DNA from: Microbacterium sp. AG238 | GTDB taxonomy: Bacteria; Actinomycetota; Actinomycetes; Actinomycetales; Microbacteriaceae | Reading direction: 5' to 3' | Length of the DNA stretch: 64,000 bases | Assembly: GCF_003610405.1 (NCBI RefSeq) | Contig: NZ_RAQC01000002.1 | Location: forward strand, 434,001 to 498,000 | Part shown: piece by piece, positions 1 to 9,899 of the stretch | How the letters are laid out: each line of letters begins with the position of its first letter | How positions within the stretch are numbered: the stretch's first letter is position 1 | Program-made: the position numbers and the translations under genes | The notes under the pieces: generated by a model | The model's database searches: none | What the model saw: only the letters and a program-made list of their open reading frames with translations | Told to the model about the DNA's origin: nothing

Positions 1-1
1 C

Positions 2-886
2 GCCGACAAGGCGTTCTACCCGGCTGCCCGCGACGCCGTCATCTCGATGGGCATCGTGCGCCGCAAGAAGAAGGACGTCGCCGCGGATCTTCCCGACAAG
101 CTCGTCGCAGACCTGCCCGTGCAGCTCGACGACGAGTACGGTCGGTCGATCCGCCAGGCCGAGCACGAGCTCGGCGAGCGTCTGGCCGCGCGGTACCGCC
201 GGATCATCGAGGCGCGCGGCGACCGTGTGCTCATCGGTGAGGCCGACTCCGACATCGTGCGCCTCGTCGCGACGCAGGAGCTCGAGGAATCCAAGGCCGC
301 GGGGACCGGTGCTGAGAACGTCTTCACGATGGTCCGCCGCATCGGTCAGGCCAAGGCCGTGCTCGCCGCCGACTACGCGGCGCAGCTCCAGCGCTCGGTC
401 GGCAAGGTCGTGTTCTTCGCCAAGCACATCGACGTCATGGATGCCGCCGAGGCCCACTTCGCGGCCGCCGGGCTGCGGACCGTGTCGCTGCGCGGCGATC
501 AGAGCGCGACCGCACGCCAGGACGCGATCGACGCGTTCAACAACGATCCCGATGTCGCCATCGCGGTGTGCTCGCTGACTGCCGCGGGTGTCGGCGTGAA
601 CATGCAGGCAGCCTCGAACGTCGTCCTCGCCGAGCTGTCGTGGACCGCGGCCGAGCAGACGCAGGCGATCGACCGTGTGCACCGCATCGGTCAGGAGGAG
701 CCCGTCACCGCGTGGCGGATCATCGCCGCCCACACCATCGACACCAAGATCGCCGAGCTCATCGACTCGAAGCAGGGGCTCGCGGCCCGCGCTCTCGACG
801 GTGAGGCCGTCGATCCCACCTCGAGCGACTCCGTGCAGCTGTCGGCCCTCATGCACCTGCTCCGCCAGGCGCTGGGTGCGGACTGA
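2..886 (+). CDS. SNF2-family DEAD/DEAH helicase, C-terminal part (5' end outside window)
   Basis: The reading frame is open from base 2, so the gene begins upstream of the window; 294 residues are visible. They hold the second RecA-like lobe of a SNF2/SWI2 ATPase: a 'VFFAKH' strand, 'GVGVNMQAAS' (motif V) and 'QAIDRVHRIGQ' (motif VI, whose arginines are the arginine fingers of the family). These enzymes use ATP to translocate on double-stranded DNA and remodel DNA-protein complexes or forks. The spacing resembles SMARCAL1/HARP-like bacterial proteins, but the N-terminal half that would settle the subfamily is missing. The motifs seen are intact. Downstream neighbour pfkA has its own putative promoter and no obvious functional link. 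Confidence 0.9.
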   Translation, partial: ADKAFYPAARDAVISMGIVRRKKKDVAADLPDKLVADLPVQLDDEYGRSIRQAEHELGERLAARYRRIIEARGDRVLIGEADSDIVRLVATQELEESKAAGTGAENVFTMVRRIGQAKAVLAADYAAQLQRSVGKVVFFAKHIDVMDAAEAHFAAAGLRTVSLRGDQSATARQDAIDAFNNDPDVAIAVCSLTAAGVGVNMQAASNVVLAELSWTAAEQTQAIDRVHRIGQEEPVTAWRIIAAHTIDTKIAELIDSKQGLAARALDGEAVDPTSSDSVQLSALMHLLRQALGAD

Positions 887-892
887 GCCGCA

Positions 893-1085
893 TCCGCCGA
901 CGACGGCCCAGACTCGTCCGACGGCTGGATGAGGCGGTAGTCGAAGGTCGAGTCGTCGACGAACGCGAGCCGCGCCACGACGGCGCCGCCCTGGGCGCGT
1001 CTGCCGGTGTCGGTGATGGATGCGACGTCCGCCCGCCCCGCGGCAGCGAGTTCTTCCGGTGGGCTTCGCCTGGCAGCACTCGCGT
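893..1085 (-). pseudogene. possible coding remnant, unrecognised
   Basis: In this gap between the helicase gene and pfkA, the minus strand reads as a stretch with almost only G or C at third codon positions ('GGAVVARLAFVDDSTFDYRLIQPSDE', roughly 901-980), the codon signature of real genes here. The frame has no convincing start or ribosome binding site and runs on into the antisense of the helicase gene without a stop. It could be the tail of a decayed gene or only a shadow. No family recognised. Confidence 0.2.
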
Positions 1086-1093
1086 CGCGACGA

Positions 1094-1147
1094 TAGTCTC
1101 GACCTGAGGCAGCGTCGCCACACTCCACCCTGAGCAACAACGAAGGA
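1094..1147 (+). promoter_or_regulatory. pfkA -10 box and ribosome binding site
   Basis: TAGTCT at 1094-1099 fits the actinobacterial TANNNT -10 consensus. The hexamer 17 bp upstream (TGGCAG, 1071-1076) is a poor -35. Transcription would begin near 1106, giving a leader of about 50 nt. GAAGGA at 1142-1147 lies 7 nt before the ATG at 1155 and supports that start. Confidence 0.4.
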
Positions 1148-1154
1148 TCTCCCC

Positions 1155-2183
1155 ATGAAGATCGGCATCCTCACCAGCGGCGGCGACTGCCCCGGACTCA
1201 ACGCTGTCATCCGAGGCGTCGTGCTCAAGGGCACCACCTCGTACAACATCGAGTTCGTCGGCATCCGCGACGGCTGGCGCGGTGTCGTCGATGGCGACTT
1301 CTTCCCCCTCACCCGTCACGAGGTGAAGGGTCTGTCCAAGGTCGGCGGCACGATCCTCGGCACGAGCCGCACCAACCCGTACGAAGGCCCCCGCGGCGGC
1401 GCCGAGAACATCGCGGCGACCCTCGACAAGCACCGCATCGACGGCATCATCGCCATCGGCGGCGAAGGCACGCTCGCCGCTGCCAACCGTCTCGCGAACG
1501 ACGGCATCAACGTCCTCGGTGTGCCCAAGACGATCGACAACGACCTGAAGGCGACCGACTACTCGTTCGGCTTCGACACCGCCGTCAACATCGCCACAGA
1601 CGCGATGGACCGACTGCGCACCACCGGTGACTCGCACCAGCGCTGCATGGTCGCCGAGGTCATGGGTCGCCACGTGGGCTGGATCGCGCTGCACGCCGGC
1701 ATCGCCGCCGGTGCCCACGTCATCTGCATCCCCGAGGTGCCGATGTCGATCGAGGAGATCACCGCCCAGGTCACCAAGGCCTTCGACCGGGGCCGGGCCC
1801 CGCTCGTGGTCGTATCGGAGGGCTTCAAGCTGACGGGCCAGGACGAGGCATACAGCGACAAGGGCCTCGACGCGTTCAACCGTCCGCGTCTCGGCGGTAT
1901 CAGTGAAGTGCTGGCCCCCGAGATCGAGCGCCTGACCGGCATCGAGACCCGCGCCACCGTGCTCGGCCACATCCAGCGCGGTGGCTCGCCCTCGGCGTTC
2001 GACCGCGTGTTGGCCACGCGCCTCGGACTCGCGGCCGCCGATGCGCTCGTCGACGGCGCGTGGGGTCAGATGGTCTCGCTCAAGGGAACCGATATCGTCC
2101 GCGTCTCGTTCGACGAGGCCCTCGGCGAGCTCAACACGGTTCCGCTGTACCGCTACGAGGAGGCCGCCGCTCTGTTCGGCTGA
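1155..2183 (+). CDS. pfkA: 6-phosphofructokinase
   Basis: 342 residues, usual length for actinobacterial PfkA. It phosphorylates fructose 6-phosphate to fructose 1,6-bisphosphate, the committed step of glycolysis, in the cytoplasm. Visible motifs: 'TSGGDCPGLNAVIRG' at residues 7-21 (phosphoryl donor loop), 'GGEGT' at 102-106 and 'PKTIDND' at 124-130 with the catalytic base Asp128. Gly105, where pyrophosphate-dependent enzymes carry Asp, favours ATP as donor; Lys125 occurs in both classes, so ATP use is inferred, not proven. The ATG is preceded by GAAGGA. The gene ends 80 bp from convergent thrE, with a strong shared hairpin between them. Confidence 0.96.
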   Translation: MKIGILTSGGDCPGLNAVIRGVVLKGTTSYNIEFVGIRDGWRGVVDGDFFPLTRHEVKGLSKVGGTILGTSRTNPYEGPRGGAENIAATLDKHRIDGIIAIGGEGTLAAANRLANDGINVLGVPKTIDNDLKATDYSFGFDTAVNIATDAMDRLRTTGDSHQRCMVAEVMGRHVGWIALHAGIAAGAHVICIPEVPMSIEEITAQVTKAFDRGRAPLVVVSEGFKLTGQDEAYSDKGLDAFNRPRLGGISEVLAPEIERLTGIETRATVLGHIQRGGSPSAFDRVLATRLGLAAADALVDGAWGQMVSLKGTDIVRVSFDEALGELNTVPLYRYEEAAALFG

Positions 2184-2193
2184 TCCGCCACGT

Positions 2194-2248
2194 CGAAACG
2201 GCCGCGTCTGCGGCGGGCCCCGCGCCCGCTCGCGACGCGGCCGTTTCG
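2194..2248. terminator. bidirectional terminator between pfkA and thrE
   Basis: Perfect 15-bp arms (CGAAACGGCCGCGTC at 2194-2208 and its complement at 2234-2248) around a 25-nt loop. On both strands the stem ends in a short TTTCG run. It lies between two convergent genes, the expected place for a shared terminator. Confidence 0.7.
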
Positions 2249-2262
2249 CGTCTCTCGGCTGC

Positions 2263-3654
2263 TCAGCGCACCCGCGCTCGCGCTCGGATGACCGATCCGA
2301 GCGACGCGCGGAGCGGCTGACCGAGGTAGATGCCGAGCGATGCGCCCACCGCGAGCGCGATGCCCACGGTCGCGGCTGCCGCGAGGGTGCTGAACCCGGT
2401 CAGCAGCGTCGCGGGGCTGTCGCCCGATTCGACGACGCCGAGGAGGCCGCGGAACACCGCGGCTCCGGGCACCATCGGCAGGATCGCGGCTGTCGTGATC
2501 GCGACGGACGGCACGTGCAGACGATAGGCGGCGAGGATGCCGACGAGGCTGCCGGCGAACGCGCCGACACCGCTCGCCGCCGCCGTCTCGAAGCCGAGCG
2601 AGGCCGCGGCCACGTAGCCCAGCCAGGCGACGACACTGAGGGCGACGCTGACGACGATGATGCGCAGCCCGGCTCCGTTGATCACGGCGACCGCGAGGGC
2701 GATCAGGCCCGCGCCGAGGAACTGCAGCGGCACGGGTCCGAGCGGTAGCGCCTCCGTCGGCGCCTCGAGGCCCAGCCCGATGACGCGGGCCGTCTCGATC
2801 CCCGCGAGGATGCCGAGCACGACGCCGAGCGTCTGCGTCACGAGCTCGAGGATGCGGCCCATGGCCGTGAGCGCGAACCCGTCGATGGCGTCCTGAGCCG
2901 CGCCGACGACGGTCAGTCCCGCGAGCATCAGCACGATACCGGACGCGACGATGACCGACGGGCGCATGGTCATCGCGGCTTCCCACCCTGTTGCGCGCAG
3001 GAGAGGGGATGCTGCTGCCACGATCGTGAGCACGAACGCTCCGGCGATCTGGCTGAAGAAGAACGGAACGCGCGCCCGGCCCAGCAGGAATTGCGTGATC
3101 GCCGCGGATCCGGCTGCGAGGAACGACAGCACGATGACGAGCCAGTTCGCCCCGAACATCACCGCGACACCGACCGCCAGCAGCGCCTGCGCGGCGACGG
3201 CAACGGGCTGGTGGTATCGGAAGGGCGTCCGACGGATGCCGCGGAAGCGCAGTGCCGCGGCATCCAGGGGGAGTCCCGCGCGGATCTCGGCCACGAGCGC
3301 CTGCAGCCGCTGCAGTCGGGAATGGTCGGGCGCGGCGCCGCGGACGACCCGCATGAGCGTGATCGGCCGGTCCTCGCCGCTGCGGTGATGGGCGACCGTG
3401 ATCGAGTTGTACGTGACGTCGACGTGCACCGGGTCGAGACCGTACACGCCGGCGACCCGCACGATCGTCAGCGTCACCTCGCTCGCGGGCGAGCCCGCCA
3501 CGAGCATCGTCTCGCCGAGCCGGATCGCCAGATCGAGCACCCGCACGGCGAACGCGTCGTCGATCACGGGCAGCATCTCGGTCGCCGGTCCGGCGGCCGG
3601 ATCGGGGGTGTGGACGAGCGCATTCAGCGCCGTGAAGAGCGAGCGGCGTCCCAT
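2263..3654 (-). CDS. thrE: threonine/serine exporter, ThrE family
   Basis: 463 residues, close to Corynebacterium glutamicum ThrE (about 490). The N-terminal third is a soluble domain (DUF1212 type, 'LGETMLVAGSPASEVTLTIVRVAGVYGL'); from about residue 165 there are roughly ten hydrophobic helices, the first group of DUF1212 type and the last group ('SLVGILAAYRLHVPSVAITTA...') of DUF3815 type. The family exports L-threonine and L-serine using the proton motive force. The ATG at 3654 is chosen because TAGGCT (complement of 3662-3667) lies 7 nt upstream, implying a leaderless transcript; no Shine-Dalgarno is visible. lysC, thrC and asd nearby fit a role in relieving threonine overflow. Confidence 0.88.
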   Translation of the reverse strand: MGRRSLFTALNALVHTPDPAAGPATEMLPVIDDAFAVRVLDLAIRLGETMLVAGSPASEVTLTIVRVAGVYGLDPVHVDVTYNSITVAHHRSGEDRPITLMRVVRGAAPDHSRLQRLQALVAEIRAGLPLDAAALRFRGIRRTPFRYHQPVAVAAQALLAVGVAVMFGANWLVIVLSFLAAGSAAITQFLLGRARVPFFFSQIAGAFVLTIVAAASPLLRATGWEAAMTMRPSVIVASGIVLMLAGLTVVGAAQDAIDGFALTAMGRILELVTQTLGVVLGILAGIETARVIGLGLEAPTEALPLGPVPLQFLGAGLIALAVAVINGAGLRIIVVSVALSVVAWLGYVAAASLGFETAAASGVGAFAGSLVGILAAYRLHVPSVAITTAAILPMVPGAAVFRGLLGVVESGDSPATLLTGFSTLAAAATVGIALAVGASLGIYLGQPLRASLGSVIRARARVR

Positions 3655-3734
3655 GTGTTCCAGCCTAGGTCCGGGTGCCCGCGGTGCCGCGCGTGAGCGG
3701 TCGTCACATGGCGCCCGGTGCATGGGACGCTCCG

Positions 3735-3740
3735 TAAGAT
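3735..3740 (+). promoter_or_regulatory. putative -10 box of lysC
   Basis: TAAGAT at 3735-3740 fits TANNNT and would start transcription near 3747, about 60 nt before the lysC ATG. No good -35 is visible. Confidence 0.35.
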
Positions 3741-3807
3741 GGTGCGGTGGGCGCGGCATCCGGGCGCCCGTAGCAATCGCGCCGGCACCGGCATCCGGGA
3801 GTCCCAC

Positions 3808-5094
3808 ATGGCATTGATCGTGCAGAAGTACGGCGGGTCCTCCGTCGCCGACGCGGAGAGCATCAAGCGGGTCGCGAAGCGCATCGTCGACACCCGCCGC
3901 GCCGGTCACGACGTCGTCGTCGCGGTGAGCGCGATGGGCGACACGACCGACGAGCTGCTCGATCTCGCGAACGAGGTCGCCCCGATCCCGGCCCCGCGTG
4001 AGCTCGACATGCTCCTCAGCTCGGGCGAGCGGATCTCGATGGCGCTCCTGGCGATGGCCATCCACTCGATGGGCTTCGAGGCGCGCTCGTTCACCGGTAG
4101 CCAGGCGGGCATGATCACGGATGCGACGCACGGTGCCGCGCGCATCGTCGACGTCACGCCCGTGCGGCTGCGCGAAGCCCTCGACGAGGGGGCGATCGTC
4201 ATCGTCGCGGGGTTCCAAGGGTTCAACCGCGACACCCGCGACATCACGACGCTCGGCCGCGGCGGGTCCGACACGACCGCCGTCGCACTCGCCGCGGCGC
4301 TCTCAGCCGACGTCTGCGAGATCTACAGCGACGTCGACGGCATCTACACCGCCGACCCGCGCGTCGTGCCCAAGGCCCGCAAGCTCGGAGTGGTCTCGGC
4401 GGAGGAGATGCTCGAACTCGCCGCGAACGGCGCCAAGGTCCTCTACATCCGTGCGGTGGAGTACGCCCGCCGTCACGGCGTCATGATCAACGCCCGGTCG
4501 ACGTTCAGCTCCGGATCCGGCACGTTCGTGCTCGGTCCGGGGATGTCGCCGCCCGAAGGCCGAAAGGAAGAAGAGATGGAAGAGCCGATCGTCGCGGGCG
4601 TCGCCACCGACCTCAGCCAGGCCAAGATCACCGTCATCGGCGTGCCCGACGTTCCGGGCAAGGCCGCCGAGATCTTCAAGATCGTGGCGAAGTCGGGCGC
4701 GAACGTCGACATGATCGTCCAGAACGTCTCGGCCGCGGCGACGGGGCGCACCGACATCTCGTTCACGCTGCCGAAGACCGATGCGACGATGGCGCTCCGT
4801 GCCCTCGCGGGCGAGCAGAACGAGGTCGGCTTCGAGAGCCTCGTGCACGACGACCAGATCGGAAAGCTGTCGGTCGTCGGCGCGGGAATGCGAACGCATT
4901 CGGGCGTCTCGGCCACGCTCTTCGAAGCGCTGTCGAACGCCGGCGTCAACCTCGAGATGATCTCGACCTCGGAGATCCGCATCTCCGTCGTCGTCCGCGG
5001 CGACGAGTTGGCCGAGGCCGCCCGCGTCGTGCACACCGCGTACGGACTCGACGGCGACACCGAAGCCGTCGTCTACGCCGGCACCGGCCGCTGA
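3808..5094 (+). CDS. lysC: aspartate kinase, alpha subunit
   Basis: 428 residues, matching C. glutamicum LysC (421). It phosphorylates L-aspartate, the first step towards lysine, threonine, methionine and diaminopimelate. 'VQKYGGSSV' at residues 5-13 is the amino acid kinase signature; '[16 protein letters not shown]' and '[13 protein letters not shown]' follow. The C-terminal part ('[17 protein letters not shown]' and '[22 protein letters not shown]') forms two ACT domains, the site of lysine plus threonine feedback in this family. The ATG at 3808 has GGGAG upstream; an earlier in-frame ATG at 3718 would add 30 non-conserved residues. Unlike most actinobacteria, asd is not adjacent (it starts at 8778) and thrC follows instead. 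Confidence 0.96.
   Translation: MALIVQKYGGSSVADAESIKRVAKRIVDTRRAGHDVVVAVSAMGDTTDELLDLANEVAPIPAPRELDMLLSSGERISMALLAMAIHSMGFEARSFTGSQAGMITDATHGAARIVDVTPVRLREALDEGAIVIVAGFQGFNRDTRDITTLGRGGSDTTAVALAAALSADVCEIYSDVDGIYTADPRVVPKARKLGVVSAEEMLELAANGAKVLYIRAVEYARRHGVMINARSTFSSGSGTFVLGPGMSPPEGRKEEEMEEPIVAGVATDLSQAKITVIGVPDVPGKAAEIFKIVAKSGANVDMIVQNVSAAATGRTDISFTLPKTDATMALRALAGEQNEVGFESLVHDDQIGKLSVVGAGMRTHSGVSATLFEALSNAGVNLEMISTSEIRISVVVRGDELAEAARVVHTAYGLDGDTEAVVYAGTGR
4576..5094 (+). other. lysC: internal in-frame start producing the aspartate kinase beta subunit
   Basis: Inside lysC, 'gaaaggaag' at 4562-4570 is a strong Shine-Dalgarno 5 nt before an in-frame ATG at 4576 (residue 257). The product would be 172 residues beginning '[12 protein letters not shown]' and would contain both ACT domains. 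C. glutamicum and Bacillus subtilis make exactly such a beta subunit from an internal start, giving an alpha2beta2 enzyme, and the C. glutamicum beta subunit starts at the equivalent point. That it is made here is inferred from position and ribosome binding site. Confidence 0.8.
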
Positions 5095-5157
5095 CACCGG
5101 CAGGCGCGGCACCTGCGAGAATCGAAAGCCGTCCCCGACCCGTCCCGAGGAGCCCGC

Positions 5158-6561
5158 GTGCTGTACATCTCGACCCGAGGCGGCGCTGAGCCGCTGCCGT
5201 ACTGCGACGCGCTCCTCGAGGGGCTCGCGACCGACGGCGGCCTCGCCGTGCCGCAAGAGATGCCCCGTGTCTCGTCCGAGACGCTCGAGCGCTGGCGCGC
5301 GCTGACCTACCCGCAGCTGGCCACCGAGGTGCTCGCTCTCTTCGCCACCGACATCGAGCGCGACGACCTCGCCCGCATGACCGAGGCCGCGTATGCGCCC
5401 TTCCCCGACGCCGTCGTTCCGCTGCGCCGCATCGGCGGCGGGATGACGCTGGTCGGGCTCTCGGAAGGGCCGACGCTGGCCTTCAAGGACCTCGCGATGC
5501 AGTTCCTCGGTCAGGTCGTCGAGCACGCCCTCGCGCGTACCGGCTCGGTTCTCAACGTGCTGGGTGCCACATCGGGCGACACCGGTTCGGCGGCGGAGTA
5601 CGCGCTGCGCGGCAAGGAGCACATCGCCGTCTTCATGCTGTCGCCGCAGGGCCGCATGAGCCCGTTCCAGCGGGCCCAGATGTTCTCGCTCGATGAGCCC
5701 AACATCCACAACATCGCCATCGAGGGTGTCTTCGACGACTGTCAGAACCTCGTCAAAGAGCTCGCGGGCGACCTCGGGGTCAAGCGCGAGCTTCACCTCG
5801 GCGCCGTGAACTCGATCAACCTCGCGCGCATCACGGCGCAGGTCGTCTACTACTTCTGGGCATGGCTGCGGGCTACCGACGTGGACGGCCACGCCGAGGT
5901 CTCGATCACGGTGCCCTCCGGCAACTTCGGCAACATCCTCTCCGGGTTCTATGCGCGCGAGATGGGCCTTCCGATCCGCCGGCTCGTGCTGGCGGCGAAC
6001 GAGAACAACGTGCTCGACGAGTTCTTCCGCACCGGCATCTATCGCCCCCGCTCCGCGGCGCAGACGCTGCAGACCTCCAGCCCGTCGATGGACATCTCCA
6101 AGGCGTCGAACCTCGAGCGCTTCATCTTCGAGCTCGTCGGCCGCGACCCCGAGCGGGTCGTCGCGGCCTGGCGCGAGCTCGAGTCGCAGGGCTTCGCCGA
6201 CTTCTCCGCCGACCTCGCTCGCTTCACCGCCGAGTTCGGCATCGTCAGCGGAACCTCGACGCACGCCGATCGCCTCGCGACCATCCGCGAGGTGCACGAC
6301 GAAACGGGCGAGATCATCGACCCGCACACCGCGGACGGCGTCACGGTGGCCCGCGAGTACGTCGAGCCCGGTGAGATCATGCTCGTCCTCGAGACGGCCA
6401 AGCCCGAGAAGTTCGCCGAGACGATCCGCGAGGCCATCGGGGTCGAGCTGAGCTACTCCGACGAGCTGCAGGCCATGCTCGATGCGCCGCAGCACGTCAT
6501 CGACCTGCCCGACGACGCCGCGGCGCTCACCGCGTTCATCCGCGAGCGCGCGCTCCGCTGA
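5158..6561 (+). CDS. thrC: threonine synthase
   Basis: 467 residues, long (E. coli/yeast-like) class. It is a PLP enzyme that converts O-phospho-L-homoserine to L-threonine. The N-terminal 'YISTRGGAEPLPYCDALLEGLATDGGLAVP' is the ThrC signature, 'LAFKDLAMQF' carries the PLP lysine (Lys110), 'GATSGDTGSAAEYALRG' and 'VPSGNFGNILSGFYA' are cofactor and substrate loops. The start is GTG at 5158 with GAGGAG at 5147-5152. It follows lysC by 63 bp with no terminator, so co-transcription is likely. thrB and hom are not in the window. Confidence 0.95.
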   Translation: MLYISTRGGAEPLPYCDALLEGLATDGGLAVPQEMPRVSSETLERWRALTYPQLATEVLALFATDIERDDLARMTEAAYAPFPDAVVPLRRIGGGMTLVGLSEGPTLAFKDLAMQFLGQVVEHALARTGSVLNVLGATSGDTGSAAEYALRGKEHIAVFMLSPQGRMSPFQRAQMFSLDEPNIHNIAIEGVFDDCQNLVKELAGDLGVKRELHLGAVNSINLARITAQVVYYFWAWLRATDVDGHAEVSITVPSGNFGNILSGFYAREMGLPIRRLVLAANENNVLDEFFRTGIYRPRSAAQTLQTSSPSMDISKASNLERFIFELVGRDPERVVAAWRELESQGFADFSADLARFTAEFGIVSGTSTHADRLATIREVHDETGEIIDPHTADGVTVAREYVEPGEIMLVLETAKPEKFAETIREAIGVELSYSDELQAMLDAPQHVIDLPDDAAALTAFIRERALR

Positions 6562-6577
6562 CGTCCCGACCGGCGGT

Positions 6578-6662
6578 GATACATCCGTCGGACCGGTGGT
6601 GCTGGTGATGCCCGCACGGCGCCGCGAGTGCTCATGAGCACCGCGTGTCCGACGGATGCATC
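6578..6662. repeat. 85-bp inverted-repeat element between thrC and coaBC
   Basis: Arms of 16 bp (6578-6593 and 6647-6662, core CATCCGTCGGAC) match with one mismatch. The 53-bp interior holds a second nested repeat (GGTGCT at 6598-6603 with AGCACC at 6636-6641) and the perfect palindrome TGCTCATGAGCA at 6629-6640. It fills almost the whole convergent gap and may end both transcripts, but it is larger than a simple terminator and has no T run. Confidence 0.6.
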
Positions 6663-6683
6663 GCGCTCGGTCCGCTGACGTGC

Positions 6684-7895
6684 TCAGCCCGCGGCGCGGG
6701 CGGCGACGATCGCGTCCCACACCGCACGAGCGACGGTGCTCTTCGGCCCTGAGGCCTCGGCGACGACCGCCCCACCGTCTCCGATGACGGCGACGGTGTT
6801 CTCGCCCGCACCGAAGCCGGCATCCCACCCGACCTCGTTCACGACGAGCAGGTCGACGCCCTTGCGTTCGCGCTTGCGTCGGGCGCGTGCGAGCAGGTCC
6901 TCGTCGGCGGTCTCGGCAGCGAACCCGACGATGACCTGACCGCCGCGGCGGGAGGCGGCGAGCCCGGCGAGGATGTCGTCGTTGGGAACGAGGTCGATCG
7001 TCGCCAGCGGCCCGTCTTCCTTTCGCAGCTTGTGTTCCGACACCCGCGCAGCGCGGTAGTCGGCGACGGCCGCGACCATGATCACGACATCCGCGGTGGC
7101 GGCGGCATCCGTCATCGCCTCACCGAGCTGAGCCGCGGTCTCGACGTGCCGGGTCGTGACGCGCGGATGAGCCGCGACGGTGTCGAGGACCCCGGCGTCG
7201 ACGGATGCCGCGACGAGGGTCACCGTCGCACCGCGTCGGGCGGCCTCCGCGGCGATCTCGGCACCCTGTCGGCCGCTCGATCGGTTGCCGAGGAACCGCA
7301 CCGGGTCGAGCGGCTCGCGGGTGCCCCCGGTCGAGACCGCGACGTGCACGCCGCTGAGGTCGGCGGTCTCGGGGGAGACGAGCGAGAGCGCGGCCGCCAC
7401 GATGTCATCCGGCTCTGACATGCGCCCGGGTCCGCTGTCGCCGCCGGTCAGCGGGCCGTCCGCCGGGCCGACGATCAGCACGCCGCGCTCGCGCAGCGTG
7501 GCGATGTTCGCCGTCGTCGCCGGATGCCGCCACATCTCGGTGTGCATCGCGGGAGCGACGGCGACAGGGGCCGTCGTGGCGAGGAGCGTCGTGCCGAGCA
7601 GATCGGATGCCAGACCCGCGGCCATGGCGGCGATCGTGTTGGCCGTCGCGGGGGCGACGATGACGAGGTCGGCACTCTGTCCCAGGGCCACGTGCCGCAC
7701 GCGGGCGACGTCGTCGTGCACCGAGGTCGTGACGGGGTTGCGGCTGATGGCCTCCCACGTCGTGAGGCCGATGAAGCGCAGCGAGTCGTCGGTGGGAATG
7801 ACGTGGACGTCGTGCCCCTCTTGCACCAGCAGACGCACGAGATGGACGCTCTTGTAGGCGGCGATGCCCCCGGTGACCCCGACTACGATGAACAT
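6684..7895 (-). CDS. coaBC: bifunctional phosphopantothenoylcysteine decarboxylase / phosphopantothenate-cysteine ligase
   Basis: 403 residues, normal for CoaBC. The N-terminal flavoprotein half (CoaC) decarboxylates 4'-phosphopantothenoylcysteine; the C-terminal half (CoaB) first makes it with CTP and cysteine. Both are coenzyme A synthesis steps. Visible: 'GVTGGIAAYKSVHLVRLL' (flavin fold), 'VRHVALGQSADLVIVAPATANTIAAMAAGLASDLL' (active-site His region), 'PAMHTEMW' (the PxMNxxMW substrate motif with His for Asn, which I recall as usual in actinobacteria), and the CoaB motif 'RRKRERKGVDLLVVNEV' with the conserved lysine. GGAGG precedes the ATG at 7895. Confidence 0.95.
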   Translation of the reverse strand: MFIVVGVTGGIAAYKSVHLVRLLVQEGHDVHVIPTDDSLRFIGLTTWEAISRNPVTTSVHDDVARVRHVALGQSADLVIVAPATANTIAAMAAGLASDLLGTTLLATTAPVAVAPAMHTEMWRHPATTANIATLRERGVLIVGPADGPLTGGDSGPGRMSEPDDIVAAALSLVSPETADLSGVHVAVSTGGTREPLDPVRFLGNRSSGRQGAEIAAEAARRGATVTLVAASVDAGVLDTVAAHPRVTTRHVETAAQLGEAMTDAAATADVVIMVAAVADYRAARVSEHKLRKEDGPLATIDLVPNDDILAGLAASRRGGQVIVGFAAETADEDLLARARRKRERKGVDLLVVNEVGWDAGFGAGENTVAVIGDGGAVVAEASGPKSTVARAVWDAIVAARAAG

Positions 7896-7966
7896 GCCCC
7901 CGATCCTCCCACGGCCCCGGGCGGGGTGCGCGGAGCGACCGTCGGGCGCCGAGAGCGAGTGATCAC

Positions 7967-9836
<1,870 letters not shown>

Positions 9837-9885
9837 CGCGAAGGCGGGGCCGCGGTGCGGCGGGATGACGCCCGCCGCACCGGGA

Positions 9886-9891
9886 TAGACT
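9886..9891 (+). promoter_or_regulatory. -10 box of mqo, leaderless start
   Basis: TAGACT at 9886-9891 lies 8 nt before the GTG at 9900, so transcription would begin at or very near the start codon. No Shine-Dalgarno is present. Confidence 0.45.
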
Positions 9892-9899
9892 GGTGCATC

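Noticed and set aside
2263-7900. Very long minus-strand frames across lysC, thrC and pfkA
   Set aside because: They are antisense shadows typical of GC-rich coding DNA; the plus-strand genes have clear families, motifs and ribosome binding sites.
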